A DNA stretch of 64,000 bases from Echinococcus granulosus (lineage: Eukaryota > Platyhelminthes > Cestoda > Cyclophyllidea > Taeniidae), in contig NW_020170440.1 of assembly GCF_000524195.1 (NCBI RefSeq), positions 225,411-289,410 of the forward strand. The letters run 5' to 3'. A program made the position numbers and the translations under genes. Of the stretch, positions 1-12,500 are shown piece after piece (position 1 is the first letter of the stretch; each line of letters starts with the position of its first letter). Under the pieces are notes generated by a model. That model did no database searches. It was given only the letters and a program-made list of their open reading frames with translations, and was not told the origin of the DNA.

Positions 1-1112
1 TTCGGATTCAATTATTAAGGCATCATGAAACCTGAATAACGACCGCCTGCCCACCTGGCACGAAGGGGGACAAAAGGCGGAGTTATTTTATGAATTAACA
101 GATAGTAAACAGAAGTTGCTGCCTTTTGTAGCCCCACTGTTACATTATTTACACAACAGATGCTAGCCTGTGTAGTGTGAAAACCCGTGAGTTGGCAGAG
201 GCACTGTGAGTTCACTGTCCTAGGCGACCAATCACAGCCGCTATATACCAGCATGCCTGAGGGCTGGCTACTGCCACGAGTTAGCCTAGCGCTCTGCTAC
301 ACCTCACCTCTGATGACGCGTACATGAGTAAAGGATGACTGACGCGAAGAAATGTCATTTCTGAAGTACAATACACTTCTACTACGGCTGAGGTATCTTC
401 TGGCAATCTGAGCGGGCAGCACGAAAGAGTGGTCTGTCATAGAGGGCTATGAGCTATCAGTGGCAAAGCTGCAATATGACTTTTTTGTTAGAAGGGTTTT
501 TGTCGATTCCTTCTTGATAATCTCTACTTAATAAAGTGGTTTTCTTGCCTTGACAACACCTTGTCAACTTTGACACTATCGCGGGTTTAAAAGCCTAACC
601 TTTCTCACCCATCTTTGATAAGTGATTGAATAGTGCTTTTGACAGGCTTATCAGTCTGACCTTGTGCTTTTTTTCACCACTGGGCTTCTAAAATGAAGCC
701 TTCTTTCCCAATAAATGCATTCCGTGGGACTTGGAGGCATAGAGTTGCTACTCATCAGCATCACCATCATCACCTTTCCTATCTGTTGAGTGAGAGGATG
801 ATCTGACTTGCAGTGGTTGTAGTGAAGATATTGGTCAATGACTTCCACATTGGATGTGTGCATGGGAATCCGTGGTTCAAGACTTCCAGTCCCTCCTTCA
901 TGATGATGCCTCTTGAAGTCTGGAGCTCAATGCCTGTTTTTCCCTTCTGGATACGAAATCTTTTTGACTCGACAGTGGAATGACACAAAAAACAGGACTG
1001 AAATGACCATTTAATCTACTGTCGCGAGTAGAATCTTCTAGGAACTCCAAATTTCGGGAGAACTTTTCATGTAGATGTTCCCTCATAATGGCAGTTCTCT
1101 CTTACCTTTTAG
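1..1112. other. unassigned sequence upstream of the Rab27 last exon
   Basis: No exon could be recognised here. Because the exon at 1113 opens with an acceptor site and encodes only the C-terminal part of a Rab protein, at least the 3' part of this stretch should be intron. I looked for the preceding Rab segment with the guanine-binding NKxD motif and did not see it, so the upstream exons probably lie before the window. Confidence 0.5.
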
Positions 1113-1308
1113 AGTGCCCTACATAGAGACCAGTGCACTAAGTGGAAAGAACGTCTCCGCAGCAATTGATATGCTTCTGGATCTGGTAATGAAGCGGATC
1201 GAGGAGTCAGTTACCAAGACCCGAGTTCACAAGGCCACAAGGAATTCTAATGGAGGCATTCACTTGGAAAATGCCAAGTCCACAAAGAACAAATCGTGCG
1301 CTTGTTAA
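1113..1308 (+). CDS. RAB27: Rab27-type small GTPase, last exon (partial gene)
   Basis: This encodes the C-terminal ~65 residues of a Rab GTPase. The acceptor is the pyrimidine-rich cttaccttttag ending at 1112, and the stop TAA is at 1306-1308. The exon opens with V-P-Y-I-E-T-S-A, the G5 box (ETSA) that contacts the guanine base, then the last helix with LLDLVMKRIEE. The LLDL-MKR-E signature is typical of Rab27 rather than Rab3 or Rab8. A variable linker follows and the protein ends in C-A-C, a CxC double-geranylgeranylation motif for membrane anchoring. Known role of the family: docking of secretory and lysosome-related vesicles through Slp/Slac2/Munc13-4 effectors. The GTP-binding P-loop, switch and NKxD exons are not in the window. 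Rab27 identity is good; another closely related secretory Rab cannot be fully excluded from one exon. Confidence 0.85.
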
Positions 1309-4300
1309 TAAGGTAATGCTTATTCCTTTCCCCTTACACTAACGGTGGCTTTCGGCCATGAGGCTTTGATGCCCTCCCCTTCTTCTCTCTCCTTTATCTC
1401 ATTGATTGGAGGTGATATATTGTTTGGGGGCAAAAGAGTGAATGTGGCTTTGGAAGTCCATTTCTGCTAGTTGCATGCCATTTGCTTGCTTGTCAGCGCC
1501 TCAAGAAGCGACTTACGGCATAAGGTATTCATGCTTTGCCTGCTGTTCATTGCTTTACATTGGCAGGAATTCATCTGGTTCAGGTCTATGGCTCCAAGTG
1601 GACAATTACCCGTTGGCCCTTTCCCATCAAGGTAGATGTCAAAGGGAATGGTTTTTTCCTGGGTCAGTGAATCCTGCCATCTGCAGCAGAGGCCTTTATT
1701 TAATGGTAATCAGTCGATTATTTTGACCCTTTGATGTCTCATTTGGGGCATCAGTGAACGTGTCCAAGGAGGTAAAGATGGCCAACTAGTGCACCAAGAA
1801 GTTAACCTTCTTTGAAGTGACCCATCAAAGTAGCGTATTATTTGTGAGATCTGGCGGCTTCAAATTGGGATGATAAGGAGGTAGTACCGCCTGCGGAAGT
1901 TAGTAGTAGGTGTGCCGCTTTGCCCATATCCAGTGGGTATTTCATGAGTCTGCCCAATCATCGTGGTGGAGCGTGAATGGAAGGGAGTGCGTGTAGTGAG
2001 GAGCAAAGTTTCTTCTGATCAAAGATCTATTACTTCAGTTTGCAATTCTTTACTAGCATCGGTTAATTGCAGCACCGTATGTTGCATTGGTGGGATGCTC
2101 AGTTGTCCAGCTGTGGTAATTTGGACGGTGTCATCGGTCGCATGGACGCCTTTCATTGACAATGTCAGCCATGGTGGTTTTCGGCTCATATCATGACAGT
2201 CAGTCCTGTGAGCAAGCACGCATAGACAGTGCCTGGAACGTCAAATCCTGGAAACGAGAGCCATGCGGTTCGGAAAGTTGGTGCACGCTGGTTACCAAGC
2301 CGCATAGGCTGTCCAATTCTTCGTTGTTAAAGCTGTTCAGGCAGGTGAAGGCGGAAGACTGTGTGTCTGTCAGTCTACAGTGCGCTACTAATAAATGTTT
2401 CGGGAGGATGTGCGTTTGATGCTGATAATAAAATCCAGAATCTTCCATGGTCTGTGATTTCCTACCGCACCGGAGCAATTCATGCTGACGAGTTCCTTTG
2501 TCCCATTTGTACTACTCATTTTGTAAATAAGTAGGACGACTAGAATGCGACTAGTGTCAACTACCTGGCACATTCCATGATGGTTTGAACTACCCTCTGC
2601 TCTATAGGGCATTGATATGTGCCTTGTTCCACAAGGACTCACATCATTAACTCATTGTATGCCTTCTAAAAACATTCCGCAGCAATATCCCCCCAAAGGT
2701 TGGTAAGGAAAGAGGAAAGATAACTAAGGAAGCCTATAAAGTGTCAAATCACGAAGCTGAATGATGTCATCAAATAGTCATGTGTCTCTTCTAGAAGCAT
2801 CACATTATCGTCACTGTCGTCAACTGGGAAATACAGGAGGCACATCAAAGGGTAAGCAATCAACGCCGGACACTCCAGCCAGTCTTTAGGCCCCGCTCCA
2901 AATAAATGAAGTTACCATTTCTTTTTCCGCTTTTTCGCAAAGGCCTATTTAAAAGTAGAGTGTGGTCTTCCAACACTTGGGTTAATTAGGCGTGACGAAT
3001 CGCAAAGCAGCTGCGGTAACATTTGAATCCTTTCTCCTTCTGTTCGGCCTTCACAACAATGCATGATTTTTTTATGACACTTCACAACTTCACGTCACAT
3101 CTTTAACTGTCAATTGTATCAAAATTTAATGTATCCAAGAAATTTAAGGAATTGTGGTGAATCATGGTGAGTAATGACCTTGAGGTTGCTTATAAATCGG
3201 TAACCGTCTTATGATTGGTCGGAGGAGTCCGAGGAAGGGAGATGAAAGGCAGGTAGATAGAATGAGATCGGAGACATGCCGGTAACTGGTGTTGTAAGGC
3301 AGTAAACCGGATGTCAGTTGGTGTCTTGCCCTACGTCTCATCCTCGATCTGCTCAACCCCCTTCCTGACAATCTACTAGACAGGATGCTTTTGGTATGGG
3401 AGGAGGGGGGAGGTTCATCCGAAAGACGCGGAGCCGGATACTTGGGAGTTTTCGCATTCTGAAAGACCTGCGCGTTCGAGTCTGCCTCGTAGTTTACGCA
3501 TTCAACAGATCGGCGTATTTCCCGTCATCTTTGAAATAAGCTCTTCATCTCCTTGCGTCTTTTCGCTAACTAATGTCACTGCATTAGAACATCCAGTAAA
3601 AAAAGGAGGAAGCGAAGGTGATTCAGTACTTCTTTCAGGCTTGTGATGCAAAAAAGAAAAGATTGATACATACGGCAATCGTTTTGACAAAAAAAGAAAA
3701 GAGCAAAGGCTGTCACCTGCCAACCGATGTGAGTGCTGTCATTTGTACCAATGGAATCATGACAGCAGAGTAGTCGTGATCTTGGTAAATCATCTATTTA
3801 TTGTGGGACCTTCCCAGAGAAGTACGAAGTCTTTATGCCTCTCAAATGGATGCCTTCATGTCACACAGTAAGCATCTGATGACAGCAGTGTGTGTGTGAA
3901 TTACTTTCGTTGCCCTTGAGTCACCCTCGTAGTTATTGATTCACCATAGGACCAGGCGGTGTAAAGTCGATTGACGGAGGGCTGTCAAATCCTGGACATT
4001 ATTTACTTTTATACCGTAGCTTCTCCCTTGCGTTTTTGGGTGTCGGTCTTGACGTATGTCTTGCTCTTCTTCGGTTGGCATCACTGAAGTGAAGAGGGGC
4101 TCCGATTGTCAACGCGATGGTTCATCTCCTAGGCGTCGATAGGGTTTGCCTTTACATCACCTGGAATGGAAGTACAGCGCAAGGCTGAACGAGCCATTCA
4201 CATCAAGAAATCATGCGGGTTTAAGGATTGGGCTATATCTTGCAGGTTCCATGCCATATTATCCCTTCAAGCCTTTCCTTTCTGAAGGCGAGATGATTTT

Positions 4301-7204
4301 TTCTACTGCACACTTTTCTTGGGAACAACTGTTTCGAGTTTGGTCCCTCCTACGCCTTTTCATCTGACCAGCATCTGTCTGGGCTATCTTCCACTGTTCG
4401 GTAACACGCGGGACCGCCGTTTCTTGTCACCTTACTAATTGGTCATTACTCTCAAGGAATCCGTGTTCGTGGGTTTTGATGACCCAACTTTTGCCATTCT
4501 GGGAGGCTTCCAGAGGATATTCACGCCAAGGATCCCGAAAACTAGGGCCTCAAATGACTCCATTAGGGACTCCTGATTCATTCTTCTATCTCTCATTAAT
4601 TACTTTTACCTCTTCTCCCCACTTTAGATTACATTTTACCAACCAGTCAATTTCGTGAGAGTGGTGCAAGAACTTCTTGCCTGACTTTCACTCCCTCACA
4701 GTCTACGTCAGCTACGTGTACCTTGACTTTCATCATCACACCTCTCTCCTCTCCCCGCCTTACCTTCTTCTCTCTCAATGTTCAGCCTCCCTCCCCTCGT
4801 GTACGTTCGTCGGTGTTCACGTCTGTCCACAAACTAAACAGCTCAGCTATCCGAACATGGCTAACAGGTCTCAACTGTGATACATGTAACGTGTGTGCGG
4901 TCCCAACTCCAAAATCACTAACAACAGCATCCTTATGTTAGTTCTCCCTTCACAGTCAAATAATAAGGGGGTGTTGTCGAATACACGATCTACCAGTCAT
5001 CAAAAGCGCGGTGACAAAGCACTGGGGTTGTTTGTAGTCAGAATACGGTATCCTCAAAGGAAGTTGATTGGCAATTAGAATAACAAAGCGATCGTAACTT
5101 TCACATTAAGAGACACATATTCGACTTTATCTGACTGTTAAATATAACTAAGTATCCTTTAAAAGCTGATGTTATTCGTAACCTAGTGGATTAGAAATTA
5201 ACTTCCACTTGCCCTCGTTATTCGTAGTTAGGCGCTGTCGGGTTGATGTCATGCGATGAATTGTTGATTAATTGTTTGGGTGTGTTAGCGAGGCTTCTAA
5301 AATTTGCTTATCAACCTAAGATAGAGGAATTTAAAAGACTGCATTTTAGGTGCCCTCAGTCCGCAAACAACCAGAGCAACAAAAACTAGGGGCCTAATTT
5401 ACTTCGTTCAAATGCCACAACATTTGTTTACATCGTTAAACAGAGTACTCACATTTCTGCTCAACTGGCACCTCTTCCGTGTTTCAGCCTTCACATTTTT
5501 TTCGAAAATGGGCTTTTGCAGTGTGAAGGCTACTTAGGGCTAAAAGCACAGTAAGCATTCTAGTTTATGATGCTGAAAGGGTGTGTGTCACTTTGAGGTG
5601 ATACAAACGGACGAAGTTTCAAACTACCTAATTGATCCGCTGACATCAATAGCCGTTGTTGGGTCATGCTGAAAGAGAACTATCGTGTTCGTTTTCCCAC
5701 CCTCTCATTCGAAAAAACCAAACTCGGCTAAGTGCCGTAAAATTGCTGTAAAGCACGTACTTTGCATATAAGGAAGGTTATTTTAGGCGGTGATGAACAG
5801 GGGCAAGCATTTGAGTTCATTTGTAAGTTGCAGGATCAGATTCTCGGTGTTTTCAAGAGAAGTGGATAATAAACCTTAAGTATGTTTACTCGCGTATCCT
5901 CACGTATGGACGTATGTGTTGTTTGTAGTTATTTGTGCGATAGACTATTCCGTATAAGCTACAGCTAATTCTGGGCCTGCGCTTTTAAGCATTTCCTAGC
6001 TTTTGGCACCACTCTTCCCTTAATGCGTCACTGAGATTCTCATTAAAGCGTTGAGTCAGCCTAGGGACAGAAAAAAACTTGTAACTAGACCGTTTAGTGC
6101 AGTGAATTTATTTGCAGTCGTGAGCATAGTGTTCTGTAAAACTGTTTGATCTGATGATGGTGGTGGCAGAGCAGGTGATACTAAAGAACTGCGTGCGAAT
6201 TCTGAACCGCATGTAGTTACTCTCTCCCTCCTCACTTTACGTCAGTAGCTTTTTTAACACGACCGTTTGTTAGTGATCTAAGAGTGAGGATCTGTGTCTG
6301 TTATTCGTAATCAAAGCCGCCATTATTCACCAGGAAAAGGTGGGCGAGTCGACGACTGAGAAACTCCTCTATTAGTACTGCTATCGCAGTCTTAACATTA
6401 TTGACCCGTTAATCGTTATTAATAGTATGACCTTTAACTAGGGTTGTAAAGGTATACTTGGCTTCCCCAGGCATCCCCCTTTGAAGGCAATTAGTTTCTA
6501 GTCAGGTAATTTGTCATTGAGAAAAGCAAGCACTGAATGCGACTGTAAATTCCACACAGCAGTTGTTGCCCACTTTTGCCTCCTCATTTCCCCATTTTCT
6601 AAATTCGGTTGCCTTCCGCCAAGTCGCTGACGTCTTTATCGCGAGAGCATTTGTCGGTTCGCTATTGGTCACGTTTTGGTTTATTAACAAGCCCCCGCTT
6701 CGTCGGTATTGCTGCTACTATTGGTCACCTGACTAGCCACGACAAATACAATGAATGCAGCCCCCCAACTTGACTGCTCTAAATTGCTACTCTGTTCCAT
6801 GCCCCACCCGCGTTGTGCGTACAAGCTGGCGAGACCAAGTCTCTTCCAATCCTACACTTGACCGCATACTTCGGCTTTAGTGATTGTGTCGGGGTTAGCG
6901 ATATTGAGGTGATGTTCTGCAAAGACGCAGCTGCTACACATGAGGAAGTAGTCGATCCCACCGAGAAAAGTGTGCACTTTCTCCCCCCTCTTCCTGCCCC
7001 TCCTCATAGATGTCATATGAAAGGAAATATTCTCAAGCATTCCTGTCAATCCCATTTCAGAAAAAAAAATCGCTTTACCCCCACATCCCTGCTATAAGAA
7101 GTCAGGTCCATGGTAATCGAGTGGAGTAACCTAATTAGCCATTGGTAAGAAGGTCAGTTTGCTAATGGGACGAAAAGCAGTTTGAATAAACGTGTTATTT
7201 ACTA
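1309..7204. other. intergenic, no gene seen
   Basis: Only short, compositionally random open frames are present on both strands. None has a recognisable domain or a convincing exon (acceptor, coding bias, donor). No obvious polyadenylation hexamer lies directly behind the Rab27 stop. The stretch is A/T-moderate and lacks tandem repeats. Confidence 0.6.
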
Positions 7205-7393
7205 TGTAGCGTCGGGAGACTTTCCTGAAGACAAAAGAAGACACAATACTTAGGCAGAATATATGTATTCAGCATAGAGAAGGTGTCTGGGCTACTGGCA
7301 TGGCCCAAAGGCCAGCCCACCCAGCGGGGCACAATGGCCAAGTCAGAAGCGGCTCTTCACCAGTACCGAGGGATAAACAACCATCGTATTACA
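7205..7393 (+). repeat. interspersed TG...CA repeat, copy A (189 bp)
   Basis: The copy begins TGTAGCGTC and ends CGTATTACA. It shares extended blocks with the copies at 11407 and 11961, for example TCAGCA(T/C)AGAGAAGGTGTC, CTGGCATGGCCC, GGCCAGCCCACCCAGCG and CCGAGGGATAAAC. Flanking 4-mers are acta/atta, one mismatch from a target-site duplication. The size and TG...CA ends resemble a solo LTR of a small non-coding element, but there is no polypurine tract at the border, so a short interspersed element of another class remains possible. Confidence 0.75.
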
Positions 7394-10300
7394 ATTAATT
7401 TTCTCCTAACCCCTTACATCAGGGTGAGAGTTTTAAATGGCATCGCACCAACGGACTGACTCCCTTCCGAGGAGCAATTGCAGCTCGTATATGACAGAGT
7501 TTTTAAAACTCATTTTGGAAAATCGAAAAACCAAGTCGTTTCTGGATGCATTTAACTTTTTATGGACAGTGTAGTCAAGTCTTTCCTCAATTGTCGCGAA
7601 AAGTTCCCACGCTTCTTCTCACCTGCCACTCATTGAAAACTAGAAGTCTATAGGTCAGTGGACGCAAAAAACGTCAAAGAATATGAAAGTAATTACAGAG
7701 TTATTTGTCGTCTGTGGTATGGTTTCAAGAGGGGCAGACGACAACGCCAGTGGTTTTTATCCAAAGATGCCCTTATCCGGCGCCGCCTCTGCTCCCGACC
7801 CGTATATCCGCAACTAGATAATGCGGTCAGCCCCATGGGGGAAGTATTCTTTGCATTGATCAGTTTCTCATTGTCATTCACGAGTTTAGGGAGTAAGACG
7901 TGGTGTTCGTGAACCCTCAATTATGAATTGCCTCCGATTTGGGGATCCACGGCAGATGCTTCCTTTAGTCGACAATCTACCTAACAAAATTAGAACTGGT
8001 GTGGTGTGGAATTCTTCCTGAAAATGGTGTAAGACACCTAGAGAATTGCAGAAGACCGCAGACGCCAGAGTACCTGTACAAACAAACCTACGTTTTGCAT
8101 GAAGACAATGAGGCTTTATCTAGACTCACCTCCACTCCAGCTTATTTAACATCACCGATTAATCCAAGCGATGACACATGGGCAAAACTGTCATTTTCTA
8201 CTTGAAATGCTCCAACAGAATGCCACATGTCCGAATTGTGTGTTTATACAGGCGGACTCTTCAATCTTAGCAGATTTTGTCCACCATCTCAAAGTTATGA
8301 ATTTACGATTGGGTCAGTCCTATTATCATATCACCGAAAAACGGCTTCTCTCAAGCATTTGTACGCTTACCAACGAATCTGTGGATCCATCGGAACCCTT
8401 GAGATGCATCACTGTCTCCCTGTCTTTACAGAACTCTTAAATTGCTTGGTCAGCGTTCCTGACTTTGCAATGACTGAAGCAGAAGGATGATCATGGGCAG
8501 CTCGATTAGGATAGTTCGGCTACACCCGCGCAGGTTTAGATAATCGTCCTCGTGGGGAGGCGAGGCGAAATATGTACAGCAGAGTTGCACACTCAGGAAG
8601 GATGAAGAGAGGTTGCTATGTGTGGTCGGAAGATTGGAGTTCAGACAATTTCATCGACCTCAGCTGTGGTTTGATGAGCATCAGAAGACCGGGAAAGAGT
8701 AGAGAAATGCTTATCTAATTCGGTTTTCTACTTAATTAAACCACTGGTATCAGTAAATCATTTATGTTTTGCCTCGATGGCGTGTTGTAACTTGTAGGAA
8801 CTCGCCAAATGCACATAGTCGTTTATAAACACGCATTATGGAAAAGAGAGATGCGTCAGTCAGTGGAGGCGGATAGTTTCGACTTCTTCCTCCGCTTAAA
8901 TTCCCAGATCATACCACGCGGATTGAACACGGCATACTAATGAATCAAGTTTGACTCGACTAGTGGAGTATCTAGCCAGATTTGCTGTATAGTGACTGGA
9001 AACGATGTGGTAGGAGAGAGTACCGCCCATTCGAAGGTATATGTCTCAGGCTAAATACAACCCTCTACTCCCGATCAGATTAGACGATTTCGCGTTACTA
9101 TTGGTTAAAATAGCTCAAGGTCAACTTGTGAAGCATAATTTCCAGTCATGCAGAAGCAACTGAGGAGCGAAAGTCCCGGAAGCCAAGCACACGTGTTCTA
9201 CGAATCATATATTGTAGATGACAATTGCTTCCAAGGACTAGTAACTTGTTCTTCATTTTTTAATGCCTTTTTTGGATTGGTTGCTGACTGACTGGCTAAG
9301 CGCGTGACTGAGTAGCTGAGCTGGCTAACACCATTAATCGCCTACGAAGATAAAAACACTGAAGCACAACTTCCTTGCCATGCGACAGCGCCTGCCTCGT
9401 GTGTGTATTGGACTGCAGAGAGAGAAGCCTGAGGTTTAAATCCATCTACTCGATACAGCATAACCCGTAAACAACGCGGCAAAACTTCTCTGTTGGAAGA
9501 AGCCAGGACTAATTAATCGAGTAGGAGGAGCGCCTTTTGCTTATAGGATAGTACAAGGCGATCTCACAACTTGTACTGTAAATCTCAACCCTCCCTGAGG
9601 ATCAAAAGGAGGCACTGCATTTTGTAGTAAACGGCCGCATGATCACCCACGTAGTAGGACAGACACTTGAGGCATGAAATTACTGTCTAGATCTAGGTTT
9701 AGTTGTTTACCAGTAAAGACAGGGAATACGTTTCATAAAGGCAGAAATCACAAACGCCTTGCGCCTAGTTGGGAAGATACGGGAAACTGACGAAACTTCC
9801 TGAAGTCATTGCCCTACTTCCGTTTTCTCTAAAAGCTCTACAAACTTGTTTGACCACCATATTAGATTAGTTAAGCAGGCCGTGACTGATGGCATTTCTG
9901 GCTTTCATACTATAGTTGCGCTATTTATGAACGGCGAGCGCCCATCCTCAGGCGATTGGCCATTATGTGCCTATTACGCCTCCAGAGAGGGGTAACCTTT
10001 CCCACCTTCCCATTGAAAGGAGTCAGCTCTAGTAAATGTCTCCAGCCTAAAAAATGAGGTCGAAACAATTGATGAGGACAGTGAGATTTTCTGAAACTCG
10101 ACCACCATCCTGAGAATCAAGATACTCCGTCCAGCCCTCAGATACTCAGCTTTCTTCCGTATAGGTGTCCTGCAACGCACCCGGAGATGGCTTGATATTC
10201 TGCTTTGGTGACAGCGCTAATCAAACCCCACCCAAATGAGCAAGAACCACAACTTTTGCGGACCGGTTGCCAAACCTTAAAACCACGGCGGGAGGAGAGG

Positions 10301-11406
10301 TTCTAGGTAGAGCTACATCAGAACCGACAAACGCTCACAGACTTTTGGCATCAGCCCCAATATCAAGCCTTGTATAATGACGGGTAATAAAGCGTAGACA
10401 GGCCTCAAAGTACAAATTACTACCCCTTTGTGCACAGGGCTTGGCGTTACTACCTGGGGTAACACTCCCTTTGGGGGAGGGGGAGCTCTTCCTAAAAGAA
10501 GAGATTGGTACAAGGCTCAGGCTAGCCTCAAAATCTCGCTCAGCTTTTACACCACTTCTAAATAAGTTGTTCCATAGTATTAGCCTTTTAGGGAGTGCGA
10601 TATTTACGTACCCCACTATGTATACCCCAATGGGGATCCTCGCCTTGATACAAGCCTATCACATCGACTTCGTTCCTGTCGTGGAATACCACACTCGAGA
10701 CAGAAGCCCAGCCATGCTGAGGGTTGAGGACAAAGACCAAAAAATAAAAAGGGCTATCTGAAGAGGCTGTTTGTCAAACTACGAGGCAACCTCAGCCTCT
10801 GCAATCGCCTGCCCATTTCAGGCGTCATGGTGAGGAATTCTTCGATAGGGTAGCATTAATCCTACTTCGACACTGGTGCAACGAATAGCTGGAAGTCTTC
10901 TTTTTCTACATCATTAAACAATTCACCGAAACCTGTAAATCACGCCCGATACCTGTAAACCGAGAAAAGACGTACCTCTATTAGCAGTTGTAAACACACA
11001 ACAAGAAATGCCAGTATTAGCTTTTGGCTTTTGTCCAGTTTATGCCAACTTGAAAAAGTCCTTCCACTTCCGAAGCAATATTTTGCTAGTATTTGCATTT
11101 CATCCTGCACGAAAACATGCGATGAGCTGTGATTAGTTTATGCAACAATAGTGAAGGCTTGTGCGAATGAAATTGCAAAAAAACATTCCTTTATTATTTA
11201 TGAATAAGTGTAAAGTGTGGGGCGTACTGTCATGCAATATGCTATTTTGCAGGGTCTTGAAAGGGGAAGCTGTATGCACTTCCAACTGCTACGCAGGCAG
11301 AAGGACTAGGCGAAATCATAAGTAAAGAGGCTGCAATTTTATCTCAATGCTTTCCAGTGAACCCTGTACTTATTCAAAAAGCAGTCCATCTAACAAGGTA
11401 CGCATG
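7394..11406. other. intergenic, no gene seen
   Basis: This stretch carries only unconvincing open frames. At 10335-10761 two overlapping frames of about 93 (-) and 106 (+) residues are open, but neither resembles a family I know and neither has flanking splice or start context. No structured RNA was recognised. Confidence 0.5.
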
Positions 11407-11601
11407 TGTAGCGTCCCGGGACTCCCTGAAGACGAAAGAAGACACAATACTCGGGCAGAATGTATATATTCAGCACGGAGGTGTCCGGGCTATTGGCATG
11501 GCCCCAAAAGGCCAGCCCACCCAGCGAGGTACAAGGGGCTAATTCAAAGTACAAAAGTGGCGCCTCACCAGAACCGAGGGATAAACCACTATCGTATTAC
11601 A
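11407..11601 (+). repeat. interspersed TG...CA repeat, copy B (195 bp) with catg duplication
   Basis: Same family as 7205-7393, starting TGTAGCGTCCC and ending CGTATTACA. It is flanked on both sides by catg (11403-11406 and 11602-11605), a direct target-site duplication that fixes the element ends. It carries the GAAGACGAAAGAAGACACAA block near its 5' end and the GGCGCCTCACCAG block near its 3' end. It has no coding capacity. Confidence 0.8.
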
Positions 11602-11960
11602 CATGTGATGCATGGAATCGCATTGAAACCCGCACAAGTTATGCGTCGCAACCACTACTAATCAAACTCAGGAGTCTTCTCATGGCAATGCAAACCTTTT
11701 AAAGAGCAACATATGTATTCTTGAATCTCTGGTAGGTAAATAATTAAAGTAGATCCGCTAACTATTGCTAGAGTTGTTGCTGATGCCATCACGGTAAAGA
11801 AGTTTAAGTGATAAAAGCTGGAAGTCTAAGGGTGCGGCCTAAAGCAAGCAGACAATAGCTGCTGTCATTAAAGGTGTTTGGTCAAAGCGCGATTAACACT
11901 GCAGGAAATATTCTGACCGAATGCATAATGGCTCGAATGATAGCATCAGCCTTACAGTAC

Positions 11961-12158
11961 TGTAATACGATGGTGGTTTATCTCTCGGTATTGGTGAGGC
12001 GCCACTTTTGTACTTTGGATTAGCCTTTTTGTACCTCACTGGGTGGGCTGGCCTTTGGGCCATGCCAGTAGCCCAGACACCTTCTCTGTGCTGAATACAT
12101 ATATTCTGCCCGAGTATTGTGTCTTCTTTCGTCTTCAGGGAAGTCTCGGGACGCTACG
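11961..12158 (-). repeat. interspersed repeat, copy C (inverted, 198 bp)
   Basis: This is the reverse complement of the family at 11407, and it starts (on the - strand) CGTAGCGTCCC and ends CGTATTACA. It lies in inverted orientation 359 bp from copy B, so copies B and C could form a long hairpin. Its homology to copy D does not stop at the TG border but continues into 12159-12500. Confidence 0.8.
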
Positions 12159-12500
12159 TTAGCAGCAGCGGAAAGCGAACCCGATCTTAAAGGACATGTA
12201 TCCTGGTTTCCCACTTCTGCGTGGTAAACCTTAGCGGAGCGAAAGAAGTACATAGGCTACGGATGGGAGAATGATGATGACGTCTACCTTCGGCATCTAT
12301 CCCAGTCCCGTGTTCTGCAGGAAAGCTATTAACAATAAAAGCGACAGTAGCCGCGAACCATCTGGGTGTTTCGTTACAGACTTGCTCTACCGTCCCTCAT
12401 ATACCTGTATTAAATCCCGTCCTTCCTTACACAAAGTTACTTTGGTCCAGTGTTTCTACATCCATCAATGGACATATGATGGCCAGCGCAATACCCCGTC
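12159..12500 (-). repeat. extended body of the repeat next to copy C
   Basis: Read on the - strand, this region aligns with the sequence before copy D (about 32430-32783). Shared blocks include ATCGGGTTCGCTTTCC directly before the repeat, CCGAAGGTAGA and TAGCATTCCTGC/TAGCTTTCCTGC. The element is therefore longer than the ~190 bp solo units in at least two places. No open frame is conserved between the two copies. Confidence 0.6.

Noticed and set aside
10335..10761. Overlapping + and - open frames of about 100 codons
   Set aside because: No recognisable family, splice sites or promoter; at best an old mobile-element remnant.
11421..11440. Hammerhead-ribozyme-like core CTGAAGA...GAAA in the dispersed repeat
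   Set aside because: The two core halves are separated by a single base, so stem II cannot form, and copies D and E do not keep the core. Not supported as a ribozyme.
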